DNA of 64,000 bases. Source: Alkalibacillus flavidus. Lineage in GTDB: Bacteria > Bacillota > Bacilli > Bacillales > Alkalibacillaceae. The position numbers and the translations under genes were made by a program. The notes below the pieces were generated by a model. It saw only the letters and a program-made list of their open reading frames with translations. It was not told where the DNA came from and did no database searches. Positions 17,605 to 25,671 of the stretch are shown here, in pieces. Position 1 is the first letter of the stretch; every line of letters starts with the position of its first letter. Where the stretch lies: positions 62,001-126,000 of the forward strand of contig NZ_JBEPMX010000008.1 in NCBI RefSeq assembly GCF_040545925.1, given 5' to 3'.

Positions 17605-17634
17605 CCTCCTTTGAACATTGTCGCTCAAAGGAGG
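17605..17634 (-). terminator. Terminator after the 56-codon frame
   Basis: Perfect 10-bp arms CCTCCTTTGA and TCAAAGGAGG with a 10-base loop; on the minus strand it continues GTTTTTGTTTT. It lies about 50 bases beyond the stop of the small minus-strand frame ending at 17686. Confidence 0.8.
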
Positions 17635-17685
17635 TGATATACACTAAAGGTCTATTCTCAATTAAATTAGGTCTGAAATCTTATA

Positions 17686-17856
17686 TTAACGATGAATCAT
17701 TCGATCAACTTCTGACAACATCATTTGTGATTGTTGGTATTCTTGTTCACGACGTCGTTCAACAGCCAAGCGGTTTTCTAATTTCTGACTATACTCCTGA
17801 TAACCAATTCCATGTGACTGTTGCATCGCTTTCTCCATATCACTCGTGTAGTTCAT
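17686..17856 (-). CDS. Small charged protein of 56 residues, unknown; start uncertain
   Basis: A minus-strand frame encoding MNYTSDMEKAMQQSHGIGYQ and a C-terminal stretch rich in Glu, Arg and Gln (residues 21-45) that looks helical, ending DRMIHR. It has sensible coding character and is followed by a terminator. However, the ATG at 17856 has no ribosome site. An AAAGGA site lies 16 bases further up, correctly spaced for an ATT codon at 17871 in the same frame, so a rare ATT start is possible. It occupies the slot between sufC and metQ. I do not recognise the family. Confidence 0.45.
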   Translation of the reverse strand: MNYTSDMEKAMQQSHGIGYQEYSQKLENRLAVERRREQEYQQSQMMLSEVDRMIHR

Positions 17857-17964
17857 GTCAATCTGTATAATGACTAAATCATCCTTTCATTTTGTTTACA
17901 TGTATTATCATAACACGCCTTATCTTCTGTCAAAAATCGCATATAACGCCATTGAAAAACAAAA

Positions 17965-18004
17965 AGAAGAGTATGAACAGTTCCACTTTGCTCATACTCC
18001 TTCT
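17965..18004 (-). terminator. Terminator of the metNIQ operon
   Basis: On the minus strand AGAAGGAGTATGA pairs with TCATACTCTTCT across a 15-base loop, followed by TTTTTG. It lies about 60 bases after the metQ stop codon. Confidence 0.8.
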
Positions 18005-18061
18005 CTTTATAAATCGTCATAAATGCTTTAACATATCGCCAAATGCTTTGAATTTGCTGAA

Positions 18062-18922
18062 TTATTCGTTAACTGGTACAACCGCACCGTCGTATTCTTC
18101 TTCCATGAACGTTTGAATTTCATCTGAACGAAGAACTTCCACTAATGTTTGAAGCGTTTCAGAATCTTCATCTTCTGCACGTGCAGCAATCACGTTCGCA
18201 TATGGTGATTCAGAACCCTCAACGATTAACGCATCTTCTGTCGGTTTCAAGCCGCCTTCAATCGCATAGTTTGTATTGATCGCCACTAGTGCATCTTCTT
18301 CACGCTTATAGTTTTCAACTAAAAATCCTGCTTCAATACTTGCATCGAAGTTTAAGTTTTTCGGATTCTCTACAACATCATCTACTTCTGATGCTACAGG
18401 ATCAACATCTGGGTCTAATTCAACAAGACCATGTTCTTGTAATAAGGAAAGGATACGACCATGGTCAGCAACTGAACGACTCATAATCACGTCTGTACCT
18501 TCTTCGACATTCTCAATATCATCAATATTTTTTGAATAAATACCCATCGGCTCGATATGAATACCGCCAAGGTTAACGAAATCATAACCAGCTTGTTCTT
18601 TTTGATCCTCTAAGTAAGGAATGTGTTGGAAATAGTTCGCATCTAACGTACCATCTGCTAACGCTTCATTCGGTAAAATGTAATCTTGAAACGTTTCAAT
18701 CGTTAAGTTAATACCTTCTTCTTCAAGGAGTGGCTTCGCTTCTTCTAACACTTCAGTGTGTGGGACTGGTGTTGCACCAACTGTTAATTCAACTGGCTCA
18801 TCACTGTTTCCGTTACTACCTTCATTACTACTATTGCTGTTACCATCAGCTTCGCCTGTTCCACAACCAACTAAGACGATAGCTAGTAATACTGTTCCTA
18901 AAAAGAATAATGTTTTTTTCAT
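18062..18922 (-). CDS. metQ: Methionine ABC transporter, substrate-binding lipoprotein MetQ
   Basis: Membrane-anchored receptor of the MetNIQ importer for L- and D-methionine. The 286-residue protein begins MKKTLFFLGTVLLAIVLVGC, with the lipobox Cys at residue 20, then a Ser/Asn/Gly-rich linker. The NlpA/MetQ core follows, with EGINLTIETFQDYILPNEAL near residue 62. The start at 18922 follows GAGGAG; the longer frame upstream is not needed. It is the last gene of metN-metI-metQ, under the tandem SAM riboswitches upstream of metN. Confidence 0.93.
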   Translation of the reverse strand: MKKTLFFLGTVLLAIVLVGCGTGEADGNSNSSNEGSNGNSDEPVELTVGATPVPHTEVLEEAKPLLEEEGINLTIETFQDYILPNEALADGTLDANYFQHIPYLEDQKEQAGYDFVNLGGIHIEPMGIYSKNIDDIENVEEGTDVIMSRSVADHGRILSLLQEHGLVELDPDVDPVASEVDDVVENPKNLNFDASIEAGFLVENYKREEDALVAINTNYAIEGGLKPTEDALIVEGSESPYANVIAARAEDEDSETLQTLVEVLRSDEIQTFMEEEYDGAVVPVNE

Positions 18923-18982
18923 GTTAAAACTCCTCTTAAATTTGTTTCTATAATTTATCTTAACGAGTCCAATACTCATTAA

Positions 18983-19651
18983 TTAACGGTGATCGATTCG
19001 TTTTGAAATCCAATCGCCAAGGAATTGGAAAATGAATACAATAACAACGATGAAGATCGTACAAGCTAAGACGACATCGTTATTTCGACGTTGGAACCCT
19101 TCCATATAAGCAAGGTCGCCTAACCCGCCAGCTCCAATCACACCGGCCATAGCGGTATAACTAATTAACGCAATCGCTGTAACGGTAATACCAGAGATAA
19201 GAGCTGGCATTGATTCTGGCAATAGCACTTTAAAAATAATCGTACGCGTTTTTGCACCCATCGCTTTTGCCGCTTCAATCACGCCTTTGTCAACTTCTTT
19301 CAAGCCAATCTCAACGAGTCTTGCATAGAAAGGTGCTGACCCTACAATGAGAGCTGGTAATGCGGCATTCGGCCCACGAATGGTGCCGAGTATAAAGTCT
19401 GTAAATGGGAATAAGAGTAAAATTAAGATAATAAACGGAATCGCACGCGATACGTTAACGACAGAAGCGACAATCGAATTAAGCGTTTGGTTTTGCCACA
19501 AATTCCCTTTAGCCGTTAAATATAGCAATAGTCCGAGTAATATACCGAGTACAAATGTGCCGAATACTGAAATGAACGTCATATAAAGCGTTTCATATGT
19601 GGCAACCCACATTTTATCCATTTCGACGTTTGGGAATAAATTACTCAACAT
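18983..19651 (-). CDS. metI: Methionine ABC transporter permease MetI (MetP)
   Basis: Membrane permease of MetNIQ, 222 residues with five hydrophobic segments. The EAA loop that contacts the ATPase is visible as EAAKAMGAKTRTIIFKVLLP near residue 140. The ATG at 19651 follows GAGGTG and overlaps the end of metN by 11 bases, so the two are translationally coupled. The B. subtilis counterpart is named metP. Confidence 0.93.
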   Translation of the reverse strand: MLSNLFPNVEMDKMWVATYETLYMTFISVFGTFVLGILLGLLLYLTAKGNLWQNQTLNSIVASVVNVSRAIPFIILILLLFPFTDFILGTIRGPNAALPALIVGSAPFYARLVEIGLKEVDKGVIEAAKAMGAKTRTIIFKVLLPESMPALISGITVTAIALISYTAMAGVIGAGGLGDLAYMEGFQRRNNDVVLACTIFIVVIVFIFQFLGDWISKRIDHR

Positions 19652-20669
19652 GTTTAATCACCTCAACTTCTACACCTGTCGACATGACGTAATTCATCAC
19701 GCTTTCAATCGTCTCGGGCTCTCCTTGGAATTCAACATAAAGCGTGCCGTAAGCCCCTTCTTGGGTCGGCGAAATCGAGCCTTGTAAAATGTTCACGTTG
19801 ATATCAAATTGCTTCGACACATCACTGATCAACGCGCGTTTCGCATTATGTCCAACAAAATGTAATTTCACCACTTCGGAATGATCGTCAGATGTTATAA
19901 ATTCTTTTAACTCATCGACCGACCCTTCTTGTGGGTTTAATTGTTGGACGAATCGTTTCGTCGTTTTCGATTGCGGATTCATAAAGACATCCAATACGTC
20001 CCCTTGCTCGACGACAGTCCCTTGTTCCATGACCGCAACACGATGACAAATCTTCTGTATGACGTGCATTTCGTGCGTAATCAAAATAATCGTTAAATCT
20101 AATTTTTCATTAATCGAAACGAGCAAGTCTAAAATGTCATCGGTCGTTTCAGGGTCTAATGCTGATGTCGCCTCGTCGCATAATAACACTTTCGGGTCGT
20201 TCGCTAGTGAACGAGCGATGCCAACACGCTGTTTTTGCCCACCACTTAGTTGCGATGGATACGATTGTTCCCGCCCTTTTAAACCGACGAGCTCGATTAA
20301 TTCAAGTACTTGGCTTTCGCGCTCTGCCTTTGGAACCCCAGCTATTTCAAGTGGGAATGCGACATTTTCATAAACGGTACGTGACCAAAGTAAATTAAAA
20401 TGTTGAAAAATCATCCCGATCTTTTGGCGTTCTAAACGTAATTGCGACTTGCTTAAGTCTGTCATATCTTGGCCATTTAAAATGATTTCACCGTCAGTCG
20501 GATCTTCCAATCGATTAATTAAACGAACAAAGGTACTTTTACCAGCACCGCTATAACCAATGACTCCAAATATATCACCCTTCTCTATATTGAGTGACAC
20601 ATTATCAACAGCTTGGACTGTTTGATCTTTTGTTTTAAACGATTTCGATAATTGTTTAATCGATATCAC
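19641..20669 (-). CDS. metN: Methionine ABC transporter ATP-binding protein MetN
   Basis: ATPase of the MetNIQ importer, 342 residues. It has Walker A GYSGAGKST near residue 38, signature LSGGQKQR near 140, Walker B VLLCDEATSALD near 160 and a C-terminal NIL domain (about 265-342) that binds methionine for feedback inhibition. I choose the GTG at 20669, seven bases after GGAGGG, which gives the usual family length; the ATG at 20711 lies at the end of the riboswitch terminator T-run. It is the first gene of the operon and directly follows the second SAM riboswitch. Confidence 0.93.
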   Translation of the reverse strand: MISIKQLSKSFKTKDQTVQAVDNVSLNIEKGDIFGVIGYSGAGKSTFVRLINRLEDPTDGEIILNGQDMTDLSKSQLRLERQKIGMIFQHFNLLWSRTVYENVAFPLEIAGVPKAERESQVLELIELVGLKGREQSYPSQLSGGQKQRVGIARSLANDPKVLLCDEATSALDPETTDDILDLLVSINEKLDLTIILITHEMHVIQKICHRVAVMEQGTVVEQGDVLDVFMNPQSKTTKRFVQQLNPQEGSVDELKEFITSDDHSEVVKLHFVGHNAKRALISDVSKQFDINVNILQGSISPTQEGAYGTLYVEFQGEPETIESVMNYVMSTGVEVEVIKHVE

Positions 20670-20710
20670 AAGCGTTCCCTCCTCGTTGTCAGTAACAAAT
20701 CGTTCAAACA

Positions 20711-20885
20711 TAAAAAAACCTTTCTGCCATATAAGAGAACAGAAAGGTTTGCAAGATGATTAACCAGTCGTTCTCTTATCTTTCAAAGCACATGCTTTGA
20801 AGGAATTAGCACCTATCATGACATCATGACGGTTGCCGGGCTTCACAGGGCCTGTCCCTCCACCTCTCTGGATAAGAGATTATGT
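20711..20885 (-). promoter_or_regulatory. SAM-I riboswitch (S-box), proximal copy
   Basis: On the minus strand the S-box core is present in order: CTTATCCAGAGAGGTGGAGGGA, the GGCCCTGTGAAGCCCGGCAACC-type block (20862-20840), GGTGCTAATTCC and GATAAGAGAACGA closing P1. A terminator follows: AACCTTTCTG against CAGAAAGGTT and then seven Ts ending at 20712. The metN start lies just beyond. SAM binding should form the terminator and shut off methionine uptake. Confidence 0.93.
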
Positions 20886-20924
20886 TTTAATTCATTATCA
20901 CGTTAGTCTATTAATGTATTGCTG

Positions 20925-21078
20925 AATAAAAAAACTTCCTTGTAAGAACAAGAAAGAGGTTTACTCCGTCTTATCTTACAATGCCTTCACATTGCAGGAA
21001 TTAGCACCAATTATGAGCTTGTCATAACGGTTGCCGGGCTTCATAGGGCCGTTCCCTCCGCCTCTCTGGATAAGAAGT
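20925..21078 (-). promoter_or_regulatory. SAM-I riboswitch (S-box), distal copy
   Basis: A second full S-box lies directly upstream of the first. It has the AGAGAGGCGGAGGGA block, the GGCCCTATGAAGCCCGGCAACC-type block (near 21050-21028), GGTGCTAATTCC and the closing GATAAGACGGAG. Its own terminator is CTTTCTTGT against ACAAGGAAG followed by seven Ts (20956-20925). The two copies are clearly related but differ in their variable loops and terminators, so both are likely functional. Confidence 0.92.
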
Positions 21079-21104
21079 TCATTATTCAACTTTCAATGAA
21101 TTGT

Positions 21105-21133
21105 ATGTTAGCATAGGTATAGAAGAAGGTCAA
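21105..21133 (-). promoter_or_regulatory. Promoter of the metNIQ operon
   Basis: On the minus strand TTGACC (21133-21128) and TAACAT (21110-21105) are separated by exactly 17 bases. Transcription would begin about 20 bases before the first S-box. Confidence 0.75.
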
Positions 21134-21172
21134 TTGTTTTTAAACAAAAAATTTTAATAAAGGACTGAGAGT

Positions 21173-21601
21173 ATGAAAGCACCCATGTTTGAACTTCCGT
21201 ATTTAGACAATCCGCATGAAACATTTAATTTAAATGATTATATTGGCAAGAAAGTGATTATTTTAACATTTTGGGTATCTTGGTGCCCTGATTGTTCTCG
21301 TGATTTACCGAAAAAAGAACAGTTTTATAAAACGATGCGCCACGACAACATCGAAATGGTTACCATCAACGTGCCTGGACGCGAACGCGATGAATCAGAA
21401 GCACACAAGTTCCAAGAGCAATTTTTAACACAACCTGTTTTGAAAGATAACGGTCGTGAGGTGTATGACCAATACGAGTCTGACGGTGTTCCTACAACAA
21501 TTTTGATTGATTTAGAAGGTAACATAGTTGGGCACTTTGGCGATCAAGACGATTTCGTTGAAGTGATTAAAATCGTCGGCGACTATTTCCCAGCTCAATA
21601 A
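21173..21601 (+). CDS. Thioredoxin-like (TlpA/AhpC-TSA) redox protein
   Basis: A 142-residue thioredoxin-fold protein with the redox motif WCPDC near residues 38-42 and the cis-proline site GVPTTILID near 108. The N-terminal NLNDYIGKKVIILTFWVSWC stretch is typical of TlpA/ResA-like proteins, but there is no signal peptide or membrane anchor, so it should be cytoplasmic. AAAGGA lies eight bases before the ATG. It is divergent from metNIQ and ends in its own hairpin. Partner and substrate are unknown. Confidence 0.8.
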   Translation: MKAPMFELPYLDNPHETFNLNDYIGKKVIILTFWVSWCPDCSRDLPKKEQFYKTMRHDNIEMVTINVPGRERDESEAHKFQEQFLTQPVLKDNGREVYDQYESDGVPTTILIDLEGNIVGHFGDQDDFVEVIKIVGDYFPAQ

Positions 21602-21640
21602 TGTGAAACGAGGTTGGCACAAAGCCTAATTAAACAAAGT

Positions 21641-21680
21641 AAAACCCGAACAATTTTAATAAAATAAATTGTTCGGGTTT
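21641..21680 (+). terminator. Terminator after the thioredoxin-like gene
   Basis: Near-perfect hairpin AACCCGAACAATT against AATTGTTCGGGTT with a 12-base AT-rich loop, followed by TTCCTG. Confidence 0.8.
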
Positions 21681-21688
21681 CCTGTTTG

Positions 21689-22107
21689 AATGACGCTTCA
21701 TCAAAACACTTCGCTTGGTTCTTCGTGACATAAACTCAACATCGGCTCTGCTGGCGCAATCGCCGTGTTTCCTTTACCGGGGCACGGCTCGAGCCAGGCA
21801 ACCTCATCGAATATGCTTCCTTGCAACTTGCACCGAGGAAGCCTGCTTCGAAGCGATACGAGAAGACGCAGGTGCATCCCTCGGGGGACAAAGGAACTTC
21901 GGCTAAGTACCGGACGTCCTGTCCGAACGCCGAAGTGACCCACGTCCTGTGCGCCTTCGTGCTGTTCCCGTGACGACCCGGACGGTCTAATGTCGACGTT
22001 GGTCACAAAAGCTGATTTCATAAGCTTCCTTGACTAATTCTGCGCCGAGTACTCGCAGGCGCAGAATTAGTCGACCAGGCGTCTACGTGTTTTGATTCCG
22101 CTTCATT
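21689..22107 (-). repeat. GC-rich repeat element, copy B (419 bp)
   Basis: Inverted relative to copy A at 17123-17533. Its ends, 21689-21709 and 22087-22107, are complementary at 17 of 21 positions but show no similarity to the ends of copy A. Bases 21958-22064 are identical to the A core. Here the core hairpin is complete, GACTAATTCTGCGCC against GGCGCAGAATTAGTC (near 22030-22072), while A has lost half of the outer stem. A nested hairpin with CTTCGGC/GCCGAAG at 21897-21935 is absent from A, which has a different hairpin at that place. No gene lies in the element. Confidence 0.75.
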
Positions 22108-22178
22108 AGTGCTTAGCTGAAATGATATCCAATCATTCGTCTTTTGCACAATTTAATGCCCTTCTGTCCCAGCCTTTT

Positions 22179-22511
22179 TTATGATGTCTCCGTTTTCTCA
22201 ATCACTAAATACGGACCCATTTCTTTTAATAAATACGGCACGGAATGAAAGGTATATAATCGCTCAACCGCTTCACCTTGCTTCACAACGAGTAAACATG
22301 GCACACTCGTGATGTTATATTGTTGCATGAACTCAGGTGCTAGTGTCGCATTCAATTCATAAAATTTTTCATCGCCTAACGTTTCTTCGATATAATGTAG
22401 CATGCGTTTTGCCACTTTACACGTTCCACAAAACGGGCTGTTCACGAAAACAATATGATGTTGTTTCTTTCCGACCATGAATTGTGCCTGTTTACCATCT
22501 ATTTCTTGCAT
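22179..22511 (-). CDS. yusE: Thioredoxin-like protein YusE
   Basis: A 110-residue thioredoxin-fold protein with the redox motif FCGTCKVAKR near residues 27-36 and the cis-proline segment NITSVPCLLVV near 70. No signal peptide is seen. It starts one base after the end of the Toprim gene yusF, so the two are co-transcribed, as in B. subtilis. The family is close to YusE; its partner is not known. Confidence 0.85.
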   Translation of the reverse strand: MQEIDGKQAQFMVGKKQHHIVFVNSPFCGTCKVAKRMLHYIEETLGDEKFYELNATLAPEFMQQYNITSVPCLLVVKQGEAVERLYTFHSVPYLLKEMGPYLVIEKTETS

Positions 22512-22512
22512 G

Positions 22513-22872
22513 CTATTCCGACCCCTTCAGAAATTTAACCTTTACTTTAAAATTCGCTGCTTGTAATACTGACGCTATCACATGTTCCGGTGTATCTTCA
22601 ACTTGTCGGTATTTTGCATCGACGTATAAATTTTGGGCATGGGATAATTCGTGATTTAATTGTTTTCTTAATTTTTTACCTGGTTCATCCGTATCGGTAA
22701 AAATATAAACATCTCGATCCAATAGATCGTAATTTTCAATCATTTCATCGATCGCAAACGGACTCACGGTTCCAAACGTACAGAGAATGGCTTCATCATG
22801 TTCTAAAACCGCCTGTAATTTGCGACGGTCTTGTTTACCCTCAACAATTAACACGCGTGATAATGTATCCAT
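22513..22872 (-). CDS. yusF: Toprim domain protein YusF
   Basis: A 119-residue protein that is essentially a single Toprim domain, the metal-binding fold of primases, topoisomerases and RNase M5. The conserved acidic residues appear as VEGKQD near residues 10-15 and FTDTDEPGKKLR near 58-69. It is close to B. subtilis YusF and the size of RNase M5-like Toprim proteins, but a nucleic-acid target is not known. It stands between gcvH and yusE in the conserved yus order. Confidence 0.85.
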   Translation of the reverse strand: MDTLSRVLIVEGKQDRRKLQAVLEHDEAILCTFGTVSPFAIDEMIENYDLLDRDVYIFTDTDEPGKKLRKQLNHELSHAQNLYVDAKYRQVEDTPEHVIASVLQAANFKVKVKFLKGSE

Positions 22873-22904
22873 TATTGGTCACCTAAATCTATTTGAAGTT
22901 ACAA

Positions 22905-22933
22905 AAGACTGACCTTTAATAAAGATCAGCCTT
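22905..22933 (-). terminator. Terminator after gcvH
   Basis: Hairpin AAGGCTGATCTTT against AAAGGTCAGTCTT on the minus strand with a three-base loop, then TTTG. It lies 17 bases after the gcvH stop codon. Confidence 0.8.
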
Positions 22934-22949
22934 CTTGTTCTTTATGGAA

Positions 22950-23333
22950 TTATTCGTCATCAACCATTTGTTTGTAAGCATCAACATCCATTAGTTTGTC
23001 CAACTCGGATTTGTCTGATACTTCAACGACAACCATCCACGCTTGATCATGTGGTGATTCGTTGACAAGCTCTGGGCTATCTTCTAATTCGTCGTTCACC
23101 TCAACGACTTTACCAGAAACAGGTGCATACAACTCAGATACCGTTTTAACAGATTCAACACTACCGAACGGTTGATCCAATGCTAGCTCGTCCCCTTCTT
23201 CAGGTAACTCAACAAATACGATATCACCTAATTCATCTTGGGCGAAGTCAGTAATCCCGATACGAACGCGATCACCTTCTTCTTTGACCCATTCGTGTTC
23301 TTCAGAGTATAGATATTCTTTTGGTAAACTCAT
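22950..23333 (-). CDS. gcvH: Glycine cleavage system H protein
   Basis: Lipoyl carrier of the glycine cleavage system; in Bacillus it also acts as the obligate lipoyl relay for all 2-oxoacid dehydrogenases. The 127-residue protein carries the lipoylation site Lys63 in GSVESVKTVSEL. The family end PEELVNES-type segment is followed by AWMVVVEVS. The acidic N-terminus and overall length are normal. GGAGGG lies in front of the ATG. It stands alone here, away from gcvT and gcvP, as in B. subtilis. Confidence 0.95.
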   Translation of the reverse strand: MSLPKEYLYSEEHEWVKEEGDRVRIGITDFAQDELGDIVFVELPEEGDELALDQPFGSVESVKTVSELYAPVSGKVVEVNDELEDSPELVNESPHDQAWMVVVEVSDKSELDKLMDVDAYKQMVDDE

Positions 23334-23402
23334 GTGATCCCCTCCAATAATTCAAATCATATCTTTATCTTACAATAAAGCGTCGTTCTATGCATTAACA
23401 AG

Positions 23403-23762
23403 TTATGAATTCCATGTTTCATTATATGTTTCTTCTTTAAAACCGACCGTTACTTGGTTCCCATCTGTCGCAATAGGACGCTTCAGTAGCATACCATCAG
23501 AAGCGAGTAATTTGATCTGTTCGTCTTCTGACATTGATGGCAAGCGGTCTTTTAATTCTAGTTCACGGTATTTCTTGCCAGATGTGTTGAAAAATTTTTT
23601 AATCGGTAATCCACTTCGGTCGATAATTGTTTTTAATTCCTCTTCACTCGGTGGATTGTCCACGATATGGACAGATTCATATGTAATGCCATTATCATCG
23701 AGCCATTTAAGTGCTTTACGGCACGTTCCGCACTTTGGATACTGGTAAACAGTTAAACTCAT
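23403..23762 (-). CDS. yusI: ArsC/Spx/MgsR-family protein YusI
   Basis: A 119-residue protein of the arsenate reductase-like (ArsC/Spx/MgsR) family. It keeps an N-terminal CxxC as YPKCGTCRKA near residues 8-17 and the block IKKFFNTSGKKYREL. It could be a small regulator or an oxidoreductase; the family name does not decide. The second ATG (23762) sits eight bases after AAAGGAG and is preferred over that at 23768. It lies between gcvH and fadE, matching the B. subtilis yusH-yusI-yusJ order. Confidence 0.85.
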   Translation of the reverse strand: MSLTVYQYPKCGTCRKALKWLDDNGITYESVHIVDNPPSEEELKTIIDRSGLPIKKFFNTSGKKYRELELKDRLPSMSEDEQIKLLASDGMLLKRPIATDGNQVTVGFKEETYNETWNS

Positions 23763-23832
23763 ATACATTCTCCTTTCAGTAATTGAATTTTAACATGAAA
23801 CATAGCTTGAGATGGAATGAAATGAATAGAAA

Positions 23833-23858
23833 AGCCGCACAGCCTAAGCTATGCGGCT
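23833..23858 (-). terminator. Terminator of the fad operon
   Basis: Hairpin AGCCGCATAGC against GCTGTGCGGCT on the minus strand with a TTAG loop, followed by TTTTCTATT. It lies ten bases after the fadE stop codon. Confidence 0.85.
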
Positions 23859-23868
23859 CCCCTCATGT

Positions 23869-25647
23869 TTAAACAACATATTTCTCTTCGTCGACTAGGT
23901 ATTTCGCAATTTCGCGTTTTTTCGCGATGACATTGACGTGATCGCGACGAGTTAATTTGCGTAAAGCGGACAACATCATACGTAAGTTATCGCCCTCTTC
24001 AACAGCAATTAACGTTTCTTTCGCATGCGCTTCAATATCATTTAACGTCTCTTCAACGAAGACTTGCGTATAAAGCAATTTCAAGTGAGCTTTCTCTTCA
24101 CCGTCACGCGCAATCGCTTTCGCTGTACGTAACACTGCCGACTCCATATTATAAATATCTGCTGCGATATCGGCAATATTAGATAACAACTCTTGCTCAT
24201 TTTCTAGTTTATCTTGATATTTTTGCGCGGCAATACCAGCTGCGAGTAAACCAATCTTCTTCGCATTACCGACTAAATATTTCTCCTGCGCTAACGCTTC
24301 ATCACCTGGCGTTTCTGGCATCATCGACATGAGTTCATTTTGTAAATTCGTCGCTTTTTCGAGTAATGGTAACTCGCCTTTCATCGCTTTCTTCATAAAC
24401 GTTCCTGGCACGATCATGCGGTTAATTTCGTTCGTTCCTTCGAAAATACGATTGATACGAGAATCGCGGTAAATGCGTTCAACCTCGTATTCTTGCATGA
24501 AGCCATAACCACCATGAATCTGCACCGCTTCATCGGCCGCGAAATCGAGTAATTCCGTCGCTGTATATTTGTTCATCGAGCACTCGATCGCATACTCTGC
24601 AATTCCTTTAGCGACTTCTGACCCGTCATTTAATTCTTCTTTCGATAATTGGCCTAAACGCGATTCGAATAAACCGACCGTACGATATACAGCACTTTCG
24701 TTAGCGTACGTTTTCGACGCAACGCTTGCTAGTTTTTCTTGAATTAACGGGAAGCTTGAAATTGGCGTTTGGAACTGTTTACGTTCATTCGCATAACTCG
24801 CTGCTAATTCAAGTGCACGCTTCGCACTACCGACACCTCCAATAGCTAACTTGTAACGTCCAACGTTTAAAATATTAAAGGCAATTACGTGGCCGCGACC
24901 GATTTCGCCTAAGACGTTTTCAACTGGAACTTCTGCATCTTCTAGTACTAATGTACGTGTTGAAGACGATTTAATCCCCATTTTCTTCTCTTCTGGTCCT
25001 GTTGATACACCAGGGAATTCACGCTCAACAATAAATGCTGTAAATTGTTCGCCATCAATTTTCGCATAAACAACGAATACATCAGCAAAAGCCGAGTTCG
25101 TAATCCACTGTTTCTCACCATTTAGGATATAGTGCGTGCCCGCTTCGTTTAATTTAGCCGTCGTTTTCGCACCTAGCGCATCTGAACCAGAACCAGGTTC
25201 CGTTAACGCATAAGCAGCAATCTTTTCACCTGTCGCAAGTGACGGTAAATATTTTTGTTTTTGATCGTGGTTACCAAAGAACACAATTGGAAGTGACCCA
25301 ATGCCGACGTGTGCGCCGTGCGTGATCGAGAAACCACCTGCAAGTGACATTTTTTCTGTTACGAGTGAAGACGTGATTTTATCAAGTTCTAAACCACCGT
25401 ACTCTTCTGGTACATCAATACCTAATAGGCCAAGCTCACCTGCTTTTTCTAATAATTTAACTGACTTATCAAATTCGTGATTTTCTAAGTCATCAAGCAC
25501 TGGCCATACATCATTTTTAATATAGTCTTCTGTCGTTTTCGCGATCATTTTATGTTCGTCATTAAAATCTTCGGGTGTTAAGACATCATCCGGCTCAACA
25601 TCCTCAACTAAAAATGAACCACCTTTAAACACTTTTTCCTCTACCAT
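23869..25647 (-). CDS. fadE: Acyl-CoA dehydrogenase FadE (YusJ type)
   Basis: Flavoenzyme for the first step of fatty acid beta-oxidation. The 592-residue protein has a full acyl-CoA dehydrogenase core. FAD and substrate motifs include AYALTEPGSGSDALG near residue 140 and QWITNSAFADVFVVY near 180. The block IHGGYGFMQEYEVERIYRDSR lies near 388 with the flavin-contact end FEGTNEINR. A C-terminal helical extension of about 150 residues is typical of this YusJ group. It is the last gene of fadN-fadA-fadE. AGGAGGA precedes the ATG. Confidence 0.93.
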   Translation of the reverse strand: MVEEKVFKGGSFLVEDVEPDDVLTPEDFNDEHKMIAKTTEDYIKNDVWPVLDDLENHEFDKSVKLLEKAGELGLLGIDVPEEYGGLELDKITSSLVTEKMSLAGGFSITHGAHVGIGSLPIVFFGNHDQKQKYLPSLATGEKIAAYALTEPGSGSDALGAKTTAKLNEAGTHYILNGEKQWITNSAFADVFVVYAKIDGEQFTAFIVEREFPGVSTGPEEKKMGIKSSSTRTLVLEDAEVPVENVLGEIGRGHVIAFNILNVGRYKLAIGGVGSAKRALELAASYANERKQFQTPISSFPLIQEKLASVASKTYANESAVYRTVGLFESRLGQLSKEELNDGSEVAKGIAEYAIECSMNKYTATELLDFAADEAVQIHGGYGFMQEYEVERIYRDSRINRIFEGTNEINRMIVPGTFMKKAMKGELPLLEKATNLQNELMSMMPETPGDEALAQEKYLVGNAKKIGLLAAGIAAQKYQDKLENEQELLSNIADIAADIYNMESAVLRTAKAIARDGEEKAHLKLLYTQVFVEETLNDIEAHAKETLIAVEEGDNLRMMLSALRKLTRRDHVNVIAKKREIAKYLVDEEKYVV

Positions 25648-25671
25648 ATATATTCCTCCTCAAGGATCAAA

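Noticed and set aside
21701..22021. 106-codon frame (and an overlapping plus-strand frame) in GC-rich copy B
   Set aside because: Same reason as for copy A: the frame is not preserved between copies and there is no ribosome site.
17123..22107. Composite transposon around metNIQ
   Set aside because: The bracketing repeats carry no transposase, and the enclosed genes stand in their normal conserved order, so mobilisation of the locus is not supported.
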